Positions 1 through 6,213 of a DNA stretch of 10,465 nucleotides are shown here, piece after piece. Position 1 is the stretch's first letter, and every line of letters starts with the position of its first letter. A model generated the notes under the pieces. The model did not search any database, was not told the origin of the DNA, and was given only the letters and a program-made list of their open reading frames with translations. Origin of the DNA: JBGQDM01 sp041495845 (GTDB taxonomy: Bacteria; Acidobacteriota; Terriglobia; Terriglobales; Acidobacteriaceae); the NCBI GenBank assembly GCA_041495845.1, contig JBGQDM010000108.1:1-10465 (forward strand), written 5' to 3'. The translations under genes and the position numbers were made by a program.

Positions 1-1
1 C

Positions 2-613
2 GACTTCGGCTCCGGCTTGGTAAGTGATCAGGCATCTTCTTCTCCCACCGTGCTGCCCGGCGACAGTATTCTCTTCGGCGCTATCGCCAGCTACAACGGC
101 GCCCGCGGCCACATGTTCAAGTTTGATGCGACGGGAAGTTTCACCGGCGCGTTTGACTTCGGTTGGGATTCGACTCCCGCCGTCTATCCGCACGGCAGCA
201 CTTACTCCATCATCATCAAGGACAACTTCTACCCGGCCAGGGGGCTCTACTGCAGTTTTGCCGACCCACTCTGCCAGCCGTTGCCCAACGGCCCGTTCTA
301 CATCACCCAGCTAGACGCCAACCTGAACATCGAGTGGCGGTTTAAGAGCACCACCGTTGACGCCCAGCATCCTGATGGCTATGAGTGGTGCATCAATGCC
401 CCGGCAGTCGACTCAGCGGGCGTGGTCTATGTGAACAGCGAGGACGGGAACCTGTATTCCCTGCCGCAAGGCAACGTAGGCATCTTCACCACGTGGAAAG
501 AGAAACGCTTCTTGAAGCTGGCCATCGGCGCGGCCTACACCCCACTCTCCCTCGGCCCGGATGGCAAGATTTATACGCAGAACGACGGGCACTTGTTTGT
601 GGTGGGGAATTAG
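2..613 (+). CDS. PQQ-like beta-propeller repeat protein, C-terminal part (5' end outside window)
   Basis: The frame is open from the first bases of the window to a TAG at 611-613, so this is the C-terminal ~203 residues of a longer protein. The TTG at 17 is probably internal, because the reading continues upstream of it (DFGSGL). Short repeated units such as 'SPTVLPGDSILFGAI', 'PAVDSAGVVYVNSEDGNLYSL' and 'LSLGPDGKIYTQNDGHLFVV' follow the pattern Pro-x-Val/Leu, Asp-Gly-x-Ile/Val-Tyr, then Gly-x-Leu-Tyr/Phe. This is typical of PQQ-enzyme-like or BamB-like propeller blades. No catalytic motif is visible in this part. Two nearby cysteines (CSFADPLC) could form a disulfide, which would fit an exported protein, but the N-terminus is not available to show a signal peptide. 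The next gene converges on it with only 12 nt between the stops. The fold is likely; the function cannot be said. Confidence 0.7.
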   Translation, partial: DFGSGLVSDQASSSPTVLPGDSILFGAIASYNGARGHMFKFDATGSFTGAFDFGWDSTPAVYPHGSTYSIIIKDNFYPARGLYCSFADPLCQPLPNGPFYITQLDANLNIEWRFKSTTVDAQHPDGYEWCINAPAVDSAGVVYVNSEDGNLYSLPQGNVGIFTTWKEKRFLKLAIGAAYTPLSLGPDGKIYTQNDGHLFVVGN

Positions 614-625
614 GGCAGTGCAACC

Positions 626-1936
626 CTACTTCGCCCGCCGCCAGAAGAAGTACGCGGGCACTCCCAGCGCCACCATGCCCAGTCCGATTACGGCGTGGCG
701 GAAGTCGGAGACGATGGCGTTGCCCACCAGCGCCGCCGCCGCCAACACGAACAGCAGTGGCGGCCAGGGATATCCGGGCACGCGATAGGGGCGCGGCGCA
801 TCCGGCTCGCGCCACCGGTAAACAAAAATGGAAGCCGCCGCCAGACCGTAGAACATCCACGCTACAAAGATGGCGTAGTTCACCAGCTCAGAAAATTTTC
901 CCACGCTCACCAGCACCGCGGACCAAATGCCCATGGCCACCACTGCCGCCGCCGGTGTGCGGAAGCGCGGGTGCACGACGGCCAAACTGCGGAAGAAGAG
1001 GCCATCCTGCGCCATGGCAAAGAAGACGCGCGGTGAGGTGAGCGTGAGACTGTTGGCGCCGCTGAAAACGGAAATCAGAATGGTGAGCGCGACCAACTTG
1101 GCGGCGCCCGGCCCGAGCACGGCGGAGATGGAATCGGCAGCGATGCGCTCGGAGTGTCCGGCGCGCTCCGGGCCGAGTGCGGCGATGTAGCCGGCGTTGG
1201 CCATTAAATACAGAACACCTAGAAAGAGCACGCCCGCCAGCAGCGCGCGCGGATAGTCGCGCTGCGGATTGATGGCCTCGCTCGCGCTGTAAACGGGAAA
1301 GTGCCAGCCTTCATACGCCCAGAGCACGGCAATCATGGCGAGTCCGAACCTGGAGACCAGGCTACCGGTGATGGCTGCGGGAAACAGGTTGGCCGTGGAG
1401 TGAGGAAAACCGCGGCCCAGCGTAAGCAGCACCACGCTGATGCCGAGCACCAGCAGAATTTTGGTAACGGTGGTGACATTCTGCACGTCGGCGCTTTTGC
1501 GCGTGCCCCAGACGTTCAAAGCCGTGACCACTGCGATCATGGAATACGAAGCGACGCGGCTGCCGATCGGCCCCAGCGGGATCACCGCGCCGAGATAGGT
1601 GGCGAAGGCGGCGGCGAGTCCAGCGACCGCGCCGCTGGCGATGGCGAGGAACATGGCCCAGCCGTAGAGAAACGCGGGCAGCCGTCCAAAGGCGTCGCGG
1701 ACGTAGATGTAGAGGCCGCCAGCGTCGGGCTTCATGGCGACGAGTTCGCCATACGTGAGCGCACCGAGAACGCTGAGCACGGCGCCGGTGATCCAGACCA
1801 GCGCGGCCAGGCCGAGCGAGTGGTCGACGCGCTCAAGAATGCCGCCGGGAACCAGAAAAATGCCAGAGCCGATGACGCCGCCGCACACGATGAGAAAGAG
1901 GTCGCGGAGGCGGAGCGTGCGAACCAGGGTTGCCAT
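626..1936 (-). CDS. APC-superfamily amino-acid permease
   Basis: Predicted inner-membrane transporter of 436 residues with about 12 hydrophobic segments, the usual length and topology for the amino acid-polyamine-organocation superfamily. The first membrane segment has the family signature GVIGSGIF (about residues 20-27), the unwound substrate-binding part of TM1. Other family-like points are 'AYEGWH' in the TM6 region, 'PRVFFAMAQDGLFF' in the TM8 loop and 'PYRVPGYPWPPLLF' before the last helices, resembling LAT/SteT-type exchangers. Substrate specificity cannot be read from the sequence; a neutral amino acid is a guess. I place the start at the ATG (1934-1936) rather than the in-frame GTG 12 nt upstream (1946-1948). 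A TTGCCG-N17-TATAGT promoter overlaps that GTG, so it would lie at or before the transcription start. No Shine-Dalgarno is seen before either codon. It lies 35 nt downstream of the serine hydrolase gene and may also be read from upstream. Confidence 0.9.
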   Translation of the reverse strand: MATLVRTLRLRDLFLIVCGGVIGSGIFLVPGGILERVDHSLGLAALVWITGAVLSVLGALTYGELVAMKPDAGGLYIYVRDAFGRLPAFLYGWAMFLAIASGAVAGLAAAFATYLGAVIPLGPIGSRVASYSMIAVVTALNVWGTRKSADVQNVTTVTKILLVLGISVVLLTLGRGFPHSTANLFPAAITGSLVSRFGLAMIAVLWAYEGWHFPVYSASEAINPQRDYPRALLAGVLFLGVLYLMANAGYIAALGPERAGHSERIAADSISAVLGPGAAKLVALTILISVFSGANSLTLTSPRVFFAMAQDGLFFRSLAVVHPRFRTPAAAVVAMGIWSAVLVSVGKFSELVNYAIFVAWMFYGLAAASIFVYRWREPDAPRPYRVPGYPWPPLLFVLAAAALVGNAIVSDFRHAVIGLGMVALGVPAYFFWRRAK

Positions 1937-1946
1937 GTGATCGGGC

Positions 1947-1975
1947 ACTATAGCCGTTCAGGGGCGGGGCGGCAA
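1947..1975 (-). promoter_or_regulatory. Sigma70-type promoter of the APC permease (leaderless arrangement)
   Basis: Read leftward, TTGCCG (1970-1975) is followed by a 17-nt spacer and TATAGT (1947-1952), close to the sigma70 consensus TTGACA-N17-TATAAT. Transcription starting 6-7 nt past the -10 would begin about 3-5 nt before the ATG at 1936, leaving almost no 5' leader. This agrees with the absence of a ribosome binding site. It occupies the 35-nt gap after the serine hydrolase and shows that the permease can be transcribed separately. Confidence 0.55.
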
Positions 1976-1983
1976 GCGCGGGC

Positions 1984-2982
1984 TCACTGCGTGGGATAAT
2001 CCGCCGTCACTTCGCCGCCGTAGTGAAGGACGACCAGCGCCGCGATGCGCGCGATGGTGTCATGCAACGTGGCGGTTTCGCCGCGGTGGTGGCCGGTGAA
2101 GACGACCAACACGATGGGTTGGCCCTTGACCCAAAGCACGCCGGCATTGTTGGCGATGAAGGGCTGGCCGTCGCCGGTCTTGTGGGCGATGCGGACGTTG
2201 CGCAGATAGCGGGGAAAGCGGTCGTTCACCTGCTGGCGTTCGAGAATGTCGAGCAGAGTCTGGCTGGCGGACTTGGATACGAGTTTGCCTTTGGCCAGCA
2301 GTTCGAGCAGGCGGCCGATGTCGCGGGTGGTGGAGTGGCCAAAATAAATGCCGGCATCGTAGATAGTGTGGCCGAAGGCGGCGCGCACCTGGTTGTCAGT
2401 GAATTTGCCGAATGGAAAATTGATGGTCTGATCGCCGGTGGCGTGGAGAAACGCCGGGTCGAGGGAGCCGAGCCAGCGACGGTCCCAGTCGAGGTCGGCA
2501 TATTCGATGGAAGTCTGCGCCAGGCCGAGGCTGCGAGCGTAGGCGGTAATGTTGGCGCGTCCCACTTTGTCGGCCAGCAGATCGGTAGCGGCGTTGTCGC
2601 TGATGATGAGCATCAGGGTGAGCAGGTCTTTGATGGTCGGGTTCAGGCCGGAATCCATGGTGTAAAGAACACCCGAGGGCAGGCGCGCGTCGCCGGGTTT
2701 GATCGTGACGCGGTCGGAAAGCGAGAACTTCCCTGCTTCCACCTGGTGCATGACCTCGGCTGCGATGGCCAGCTTGATGACGCTGAAAGTTTCGTAGACG
2801 GTGTTCGAGTCGAGCGCAATCTCTTCGCCGGAAGTGAGGTTCTTCATGTAGATGGACATGTCGCCGGGAAAGTTGTGGCGGATGGTTTCGAGGCGGGTCT
2901 GCAGGGGCTTGAGATCGGCTGCGGGCTGGGCGAGGGCGACGGTGGAGAGAAGCATAAGGAAGAGCAGACAGAGGCGGCGCAT
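1984..2982 (-). CDS. Secreted serine hydrolase of the class A beta-lactamase fold
   Basis: Protein of 332 residues with a Sec signal peptide (hydrophobic residues 4-17, AxA site ending at Ala18). The penicillin-recognising motifs appear in order: S67-V-I-K70 (nucleophile Ser and Lys), S128-D-N130, and K268-T-G270 followed by Asp-Gly. The spacing from SxxK to SDN (61) matches class A enzymes, but SDN to KTG is 140 residues against about 104 in typical class A. Roughly 36 extra residues therefore fall in or after the omega-loop region (about 160-216). The class A ExxLN (Glu166) motif is not visible there; the stretch reads EYADLDWDRRW instead. Beta-lactam hydrolysis is thus uncertain, and a DD-peptidase-like, esterase or penicillin-binding role is possible. 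GGAGA lies 7 nt upstream of the ATG, supporting this start. A TATACT box at 3005-3010 upstream has no good -35 partner. Confidence 0.85.
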   Translation of the reverse strand: MRRLCLLFLMLLSTVALAQPAADLKPLQTRLETIRHNFPGDMSIYMKNLTSGEEIALDSNTVYETFSVIKLAIAAEVMHQVEAGKFSLSDRVTIKPGDARLPSGVLYTMDSGLNPTIKDLLTLMLIISDNAATDLLADKVGRANITAYARSLGLAQTSIEYADLDWDRRWLGSLDPAFLHATGDQTINFPFGKFTDNQVRAAFGHTIYDAGIYFGHSTTRDIGRLLELLAKGKLVSKSASQTLLDILERQQVNDRFPRYLRNVRIAHKTGDGQPFIANNAGVLWVKGQPIVLVVFTGHHRGETATLHDTIARIAALVVLHYGGEVTADYPTQ

Positions 2983-3042
2983 TGGGGGTCTCCGGGAAGG
3001 AGGCAGTATAGCGGAGGGGGAGGAGCTACCCGCCGCTTAGGG

Positions 3043-3477
3043 TCAATTCTTCTTGGGCGGCACACGGGCTTTGTCGGTTACTGTGTTCACCTGAGGAGGA
3101 TTGGACCTGACCTGGACTCGAGCCGGAGGGTCAAATGAGATCGTCGCACACGCGCTCGCGACCGGCTCTCCACCGAGTTGAAAGTTGAATTTGATTTCGG
3201 TGGCCCCTTCGGCTGACGATGCCGCGTAGATCCACTTCGAGGCGGATTCTTCCACGGACTTGTGCAACATCTTCGGCCCACTTATCGCATTTGCAGACAC
3301 GACCTTGCCGTCTGTGCCGATGGTCAATTTCACCCGGACCTGGCCCTCGATGCGGGCTGACCGCGCCAGTGGCGGGTACTTCGGGAATTCCGCGTGAACG
3401 AGGGTTTGCGCGTCGGCAGAACCGTGCGCGACTGCGAAGAAAAGCAGTAATAGCAGTGTTCGTAACCAGGCCTTCAT
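3043..3477 (-). CDS. Secreted TonB C-terminal-domain protein
   Basis: Small 144-residue protein. Residues 1-23 look like a cleavable Sec signal peptide (KAWLR, then an L/F/A-rich core, ending ADA before Gln24). Residues about 30-105 match the TonB C-terminal fold: 'YPPLARSARIEGQVRVKLTI', the turn 'GTDGKVV', 'SGPKMLHKSVEESASKWIY', then a short closing strand 'EIKFNFQL'. Unlike classical TonB there is no retained inner-membrane anchor and no long Pro-rich spacer; the Pro- and Lys-containing tail comes after the domain. It may therefore be a soluble periplasmic protein rather than a true ExbBD-coupled energy transducer. Such short TonB-domain proteins are common in Acidobacteriota and related phyla. 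AAGGAG lies 8 nt before the ATG, so the start is well supported. It sits 60 nt upstream of the serine hydrolase and 38 nt after the zinc-ribbon gene, probably co-transcribed. Confidence 0.85.
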   Translation of the reverse strand: MKAWLRTLLLLLFFAVAHGSADAQTLVHAEFPKYPPLARSARIEGQVRVKLTIGTDGKVVSANAISGPKMLHKSVEESASKWIYAASSAEGATEIKFNFQLGGEPVASACATISFDPPARVQVRSNPPQVNTVTDKARVPPKKN

Positions 3478-3515
3478 TTGGATTGCTCCTTGAGAGTTGC
3501 AGAATTAGGCCAGGG

Positions 3516-3881
3516 TTATCTAGTGGGTGGATCCAGGCCTAGAGAACCCGGTTTAGGGTGGTTGGGATGGTGGGGGTGGTCGGGCACACAAGCTCTGGGC
3601 ATGGGAGGAGCGAAGTGCGCAGTCCAAAGGATTACCATGAAAAAAATGGGAATCGCCGCTATTAGAGCAGCCAGTACAAGGCTGGGGCCTCTAGCTCCGA
3701 GGCCGAAACACAGGAAAAAAGAAATCAAAAGAGCCGCGCAACCCCACAATCGGGAGTAGGAGCGCCGAACACACAAGTAGCGTTCACAGCTTGGACAGGA
3801 GAAGGCCATCGCGTAGTCCACATGCTTGATGTTGAACTCAGACCCACATAGCGGGCACTTCGGGGAGCGCCGAGTTGTCAT
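3516..3881 (-). CDS. Zinc-ribbon protein with two membrane helices, unknown function
   Basis: A 121-residue protein that I do not recognise as a named family. The N-terminal domain has two CxxC knuckles, CPLC (9-12) and CPSC (29-32), a classic zinc-ribbon spacing. After a basic stretch (RRSYSRLW) come two hydrophobic helices at about 46-64 and 67-88. The tail is rich in Pro and His (DHPHHPNHPKP). The arrangement suggests a small inner-membrane protein with a cytoplasmic zinc ribbon, but no enzymatic motif is present. GGGAGG lies 10 nt upstream of the ATG, which argues that this is a real gene. It is the first gene of the leftward group, 38 nt before the TonB-domain gene, and faces the M61 peptidase across the repeat-bearing spacer. 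Confidence 0.7.
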   Translation of the reverse strand: MTTRRSPKCPLCGSEFNIKHVDYAMAFSCPSCERYLCVRRSYSRLWGCAALLISFFLCFGLGARGPSLVLAALIAAIPIFFMVILWTAHFAPPMPRACVPDHPHHPNHPKPGSLGLDPPTR

Positions 3882-3980
3882 TAGGTTACTACCTCCCAGT
3901 TGTCACCTCCGGCCGGCCCGCCCCGCCATGATTCTGATTGTCGCATGTAGCGCCAGCGATGCTACTAGACGAATCGTTCG

Positions 3981-4064
3981 GCGCCTTTGCGGCGCGTGGA
4001 TTGAGAGCGCACTCCTACCCCGGACTGAAGTCCGGGGCTACCTTCAGGCGCCGCTAGGCGGCGC
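3981..4064. repeat. Triple inverted-repeat module (REP/REPIN-like)
   Basis: Three hairpins follow in a row. The first is gcgcc (3981-3985) with ggcgc (3991-3995). The second is a perfect 9-bp stem, ccccggact (4018-4026) with agtccgggg (4029-4037), around a 2-nt centre. The third is a perfect 7-bp stem, gcgccgc (4048-4054) with gcggcgc (4058-4064), around 'tag'. The outer hairpins share the gcgcc/ggcgc arms and flank the central palindrome, giving a roughly symmetrical module. This looks like a dispersed extragenic palindromic element rather than a simple terminator, since there is no T-run. Copy number cannot be judged from one window. Confidence 0.55.
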
Positions 4065-4080
4065 TTAGACTCCAGGACGC

Positions 4081-4095
4081 CTCCGGGATCCGGAG
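4081..4095. repeat. Short inverted repeat next to the repeat module
   Basis: ctccgg (4081-4086) and ccggag (4090-4095) form a perfect 6-bp stem with a 3-nt loop, 16 nt after the triple module. It may be part of the same element or a coincidence of high GC. Confidence 0.35.
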
Positions 4096-4199
4096 CCTGC
4101 TTCCCACTCCTACAAAACGAGAAGGGGGCACCTCCGTTTGGTGAATGCCCACAAGGTCAAAAGCAACTGTGGTCCACCTAGCCGACGATCAAACAAAGT

Positions 4200-4214
4200 A
4201 GGGTGAGCCACCCT
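4200..4214. repeat. 15-nt palindrome upstream of the M61 promoter
   Basis: agggtg (4200-4205) and caccct (4209-4214) form a perfect 6-bp inverted repeat around 'agc'. It ends 9 nt before the -35 element of the peptidase promoter. It could be a regulator binding site or part of another dispersed repeat; no T-run follows, so a terminator is unlikely. Confidence 0.35.
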
Positions 4215-4223
4215 GCATCCCGA

Positions 4224-4253
4224 TTGCCTCCCCCTCCCCGCGCCCGTTACACT
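4224..4253 (+). promoter_or_regulatory. Sigma70-type promoter of the M61 peptidase (leaderless arrangement)
   Basis: TTGCCT (4224-4229), an 18-nt spacer and TACACT (4248-4253) resemble a sigma70 promoter. Only 8 nt separate the -10 from the ATG at 4262, so the transcript would begin at or within about 2 nt of the start codon. There is no Shine-Dalgarno sequence before the ATG, which fits leaderless translation. Confidence 0.45.
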
Positions 4254-4261
4254 CACACGCT

Positions 4262-6130
4262 ATGCTTCGCTTCCGGTCGTTCTTTTCGTTTGCCCTCCTC
4301 AGCACGAGTCTGACATTCGCTGCGCCTGCCCCAATTCAACTTTCCGTTGACGGCACCGAAGCCTCCCGCAACATCCTGCACGCCAAGCTGCGCATTCCGG
4401 TCGAACCGGGTGAGGTCACGCTGGCTTACCCGAAGTGGCTTCCTGGGAACCATCGTCCGGCGGGGCCGGTCCAGAACCTGACCGGACTGGCGATCGAAGC
4501 TGCTGGCAAGCGCCTGGAGTGGCGGCGCGATCCGGTGGAGATGTTTTCCATCCACGTGATGGTGCCGCCCGGGGTACATGAACTGGACGTCGCGCTGGAC
4601 GCGATCACCGACGAAGGTGTGGCCGGGAGCTCCGGTGCGGCGGCCTCCACGCACGTCATGGACGTGAACTGGAATTGGGTGGTGCTCTATCCCGCGCAGA
4701 TGGATGCCGATGCGGTGCAGGTGTCGGCCAAATTGCGCCTGCCCGAGAGCTGGAGATACGGTACGGCGCTCGAGGCCGAGAGCGGGGACGGCAACGAGGT
4801 CACGTTCAAAACCGTGTCCCTGACTACGCTGATTGATTCGCCGCTGATCGCCGGGGACCACTTTGTACGCCTCGTACTCGATCGCGACCATGATCCGGTG
4901 GAGCACGTCATTGATATCGCCGCCGAGAGCGATAGTGACCTGGCCATCGCTCCCAAAGACGTGAGCGCACTCAACAATCTGGTGAGCGAGACCGGAGCGC
5001 TCTTCGGCGCGCGCCATTATCGGCATTACGATCTGCTGCTCACGTTGAGTTCGCAGGTGGGCGGGCGCGGACTGGAGCACCACGAATCGAGCGACAACGC
5101 GCCGGGGGAGCGCTTTCTGCTTGATGAGAACGTGCATCTGCTTGAGGGCAGCCTGTTGTCCCATGAGTTTACGCATTCGTGGAACGGCAAGTACCGTCGG
5201 CCTGCAGGTTTGGCGACGCGAAACTACCAGGAGCCGATGCGCGGCGACCTGCTGTGGGTTTATGAAGGCTTGACCAACTATCTGGGCAACGTGCTGGCGG
5301 CGCGCAGCGGATTCTGGACCGAGGAACAATACCGTGAGAACCTGGCCGACACGGCCGCGAGGATGGAGTCGCACCGTGGCCGCGAGTGGCGTTCGCTGGA
5401 AGACACAGCGGTTTCGGTGCAGAGCCTGCGTTTGCAGGGGCCAGCCTGGGCGAACTGGCGCCGCGGTCTGGATTACTACCCCGAAGGCGAGCTGATCTGG
5501 CTGGAGGTGGACACGAAGATTCGCCAGTTCAGCGGCGGCAAGAAGTCGCTGGATGATTTCTGCCGCGCCTTCCATGGCGGAGAAAGCGGAGCACCGAAGG
5601 TTGTGCCCTACACCTTCGACGACATTGTTACCGGATTGAATGCGGTCGCGCCGTACGACTGGGCCGCCCTGCTGCGCCAACGCGTGCAAGCGGTCTCGGA
5701 GCACGCGCCACTCGCTGGCATCGAGGGTGGAGGGTGGAAGCTGGTCTTCACCGATAAGTCCAACGCTTACGAGAAAGCTCTGGCGAGCGAGGCCAAGATC
5801 CAGGATTACACATTCTCGTTAGGGTTCACGCTCGACAAGACTGCCAAGGTGGTGGATGTGGTAATGGGGTCACCCGCGTATCGGGCCGGGATCACGCCGC
5901 ACATGACGCTGATCGCGGTGAATGGCCGCAAGTTTGATCCCGATCGGCTGAAGGACGCGGTGGCGGGCGCAGCCAAGGGCTCTAAGCTCATCGCGCTGCT
6001 GATGGAGAACGCCGAGTCCTATCAGACGTTGACTGTGGACTACAGCGGCGGATTGCGCTATCCGCACCTGGAGCGGGTGGAAGGGACGCAGGACGTGCTG
6101 GGAGCGATCGTGAAGGCGAAGCGGAAATAA
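4262..6130 (+). CDS. Secreted M61-family metallopeptidase with PDZ domain (glycyl aminopeptidase-like)
   Basis: A 622-residue zinc peptidase of family M61. It begins with a Sec signal peptide (about residues 1-20, ending LTFA-AP). An N-terminal beta domain (about 25-200, containing 'YPKWLPGNHRPAGP' typical of the family) is followed by the catalytic domain. There 'GLEHHESS' (270-277) precedes the zinc motif H301-E-F-T-H305 followed by S-W-N, and the third ligand is Glu335 in 'VYEGLTNYLG'. A PDZ domain occupies about 515-595 ('GSPAYRAGITPHMTLIAVNG'). All catalytic residues expected for M61 are present, so it should be active. Characterised relatives release N-terminal Gly or Ala from peptides; the substrate here is inferred only. 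The exported location suggests periplasmic peptide breakdown. The start is fixed by the signal peptide. It begins a rightward run with purQ 83 nt downstream, and transcription appears to start at the ATG itself. Confidence 0.93.
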   Translation: MLRFRSFFSFALLSTSLTFAAPAPIQLSVDGTEASRNILHAKLRIPVEPGEVTLAYPKWLPGNHRPAGPVQNLTGLAIEAAGKRLEWRRDPVEMFSIHVMVPPGVHELDVALDAITDEGVAGSSGAAASTHVMDVNWNWVVLYPAQMDADAVQVSAKLRLPESWRYGTALEAESGDGNEVTFKTVSLTTLIDSPLIAGDHFVRLVLDRDHDPVEHVIDIAAESDSDLAIAPKDVSALNNLVSETGALFGARHYRHYDLLLTLSSQVGGRGLEHHESSDNAPGERFLLDENVHLLEGSLLSHEFTHSWNGKYRRPAGLATRNYQEPMRGDLLWVYEGLTNYLGNVLAARSGFWTEEQYRENLADTAARMESHRGREWRSLEDTAVSVQSLRLQGPAWANWRRGLDYYPEGELIWLEVDTKIRQFSGGKKSLDDFCRAFHGGESGAPKVVPYTFDDIVTGLNAVAPYDWAALLRQRVQAVSEHAPLAGIEGGGWKLVFTDKSNAYEKALASEAKIQDYTFSLGFTLDKTAKVVDVVMGSPAYRAGITPHMTLIAVNGRKFDPDRLKDAVAGAAKGSKLIALLMENAESYQTLTVDYSGGLRYPHLERVEGTQDVLGAIVKAKRK

Positions 6131-6213
6131 TTGGGCAGCGAACATGCTGGTTTCAGGGCTGGCCGCGGCAGCTTTTTGGTAAACTTACATTATCTCTTCC
6201 CTGAGGCAGGCGC

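Larger units (their letters stand above)
3882..4261. other. 380-nt divergent intergenic spacer with inverted repeats
   Basis: No convincing coding region lies between the divergent zinc-ribbon and M61 genes. The spacer holds the zinc-ribbon ribosome binding site (3892-3897), a cluster of perfect short inverted repeats (3981-4095), a 15-nt palindrome (4200-4214) and a promoter directly in front of the M61 gene (4224-4253). The stretch 4096-4199 shows nothing recognisable. Small open frames here have no ribosome binding site or protein-like composition. Confidence 0.7.

Noticed and set aside
611..628. Inverted repeat taggg/cccta joining the two convergent stop codons as a terminator
   Set aside because: The stem is only 5 bp with an 8-nt loop and no T-run, so it is too weak to call.
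1301..1999. Plus-strand open frame opposite the permease
   Set aside because: The translation is strongly hydrophilic and rich in His, Gly and Arg, the complement of membrane-helix codons.
3005..3010. TATACT box as a promoter for the serine hydrolase
   Set aside because: No -35 element lies at 16-18 nt. The only TTGACC (3041-3046) is 30 nt away, so it is not reported as a promoter.
2023..3138. Plus-strand open frame of 371 codons over the serine hydrolase
   Set aside because: The Gly/Val/Asp-rich translation has no motif, and the opposite strand carries SxxK, SDN and KTG with a signal peptide.
3882..4261. CRISPR array or small RNA in the divergent spacer
   Set aside because: The repeats are palindromes of differing sequence and size, not regularly spaced direct repeats, and no promoter-terminator pair for an RNA gene can be shown.
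4253..5704. Long open frame of 483 codons on the minus strand inside the M61 gene
   Set aside because: It is fully antisense to a peptidase with complete catalytic motifs. Its translation is Arg/His/Gln-rich without recognisable domains, as expected from the high-GC codon pattern of the true gene.
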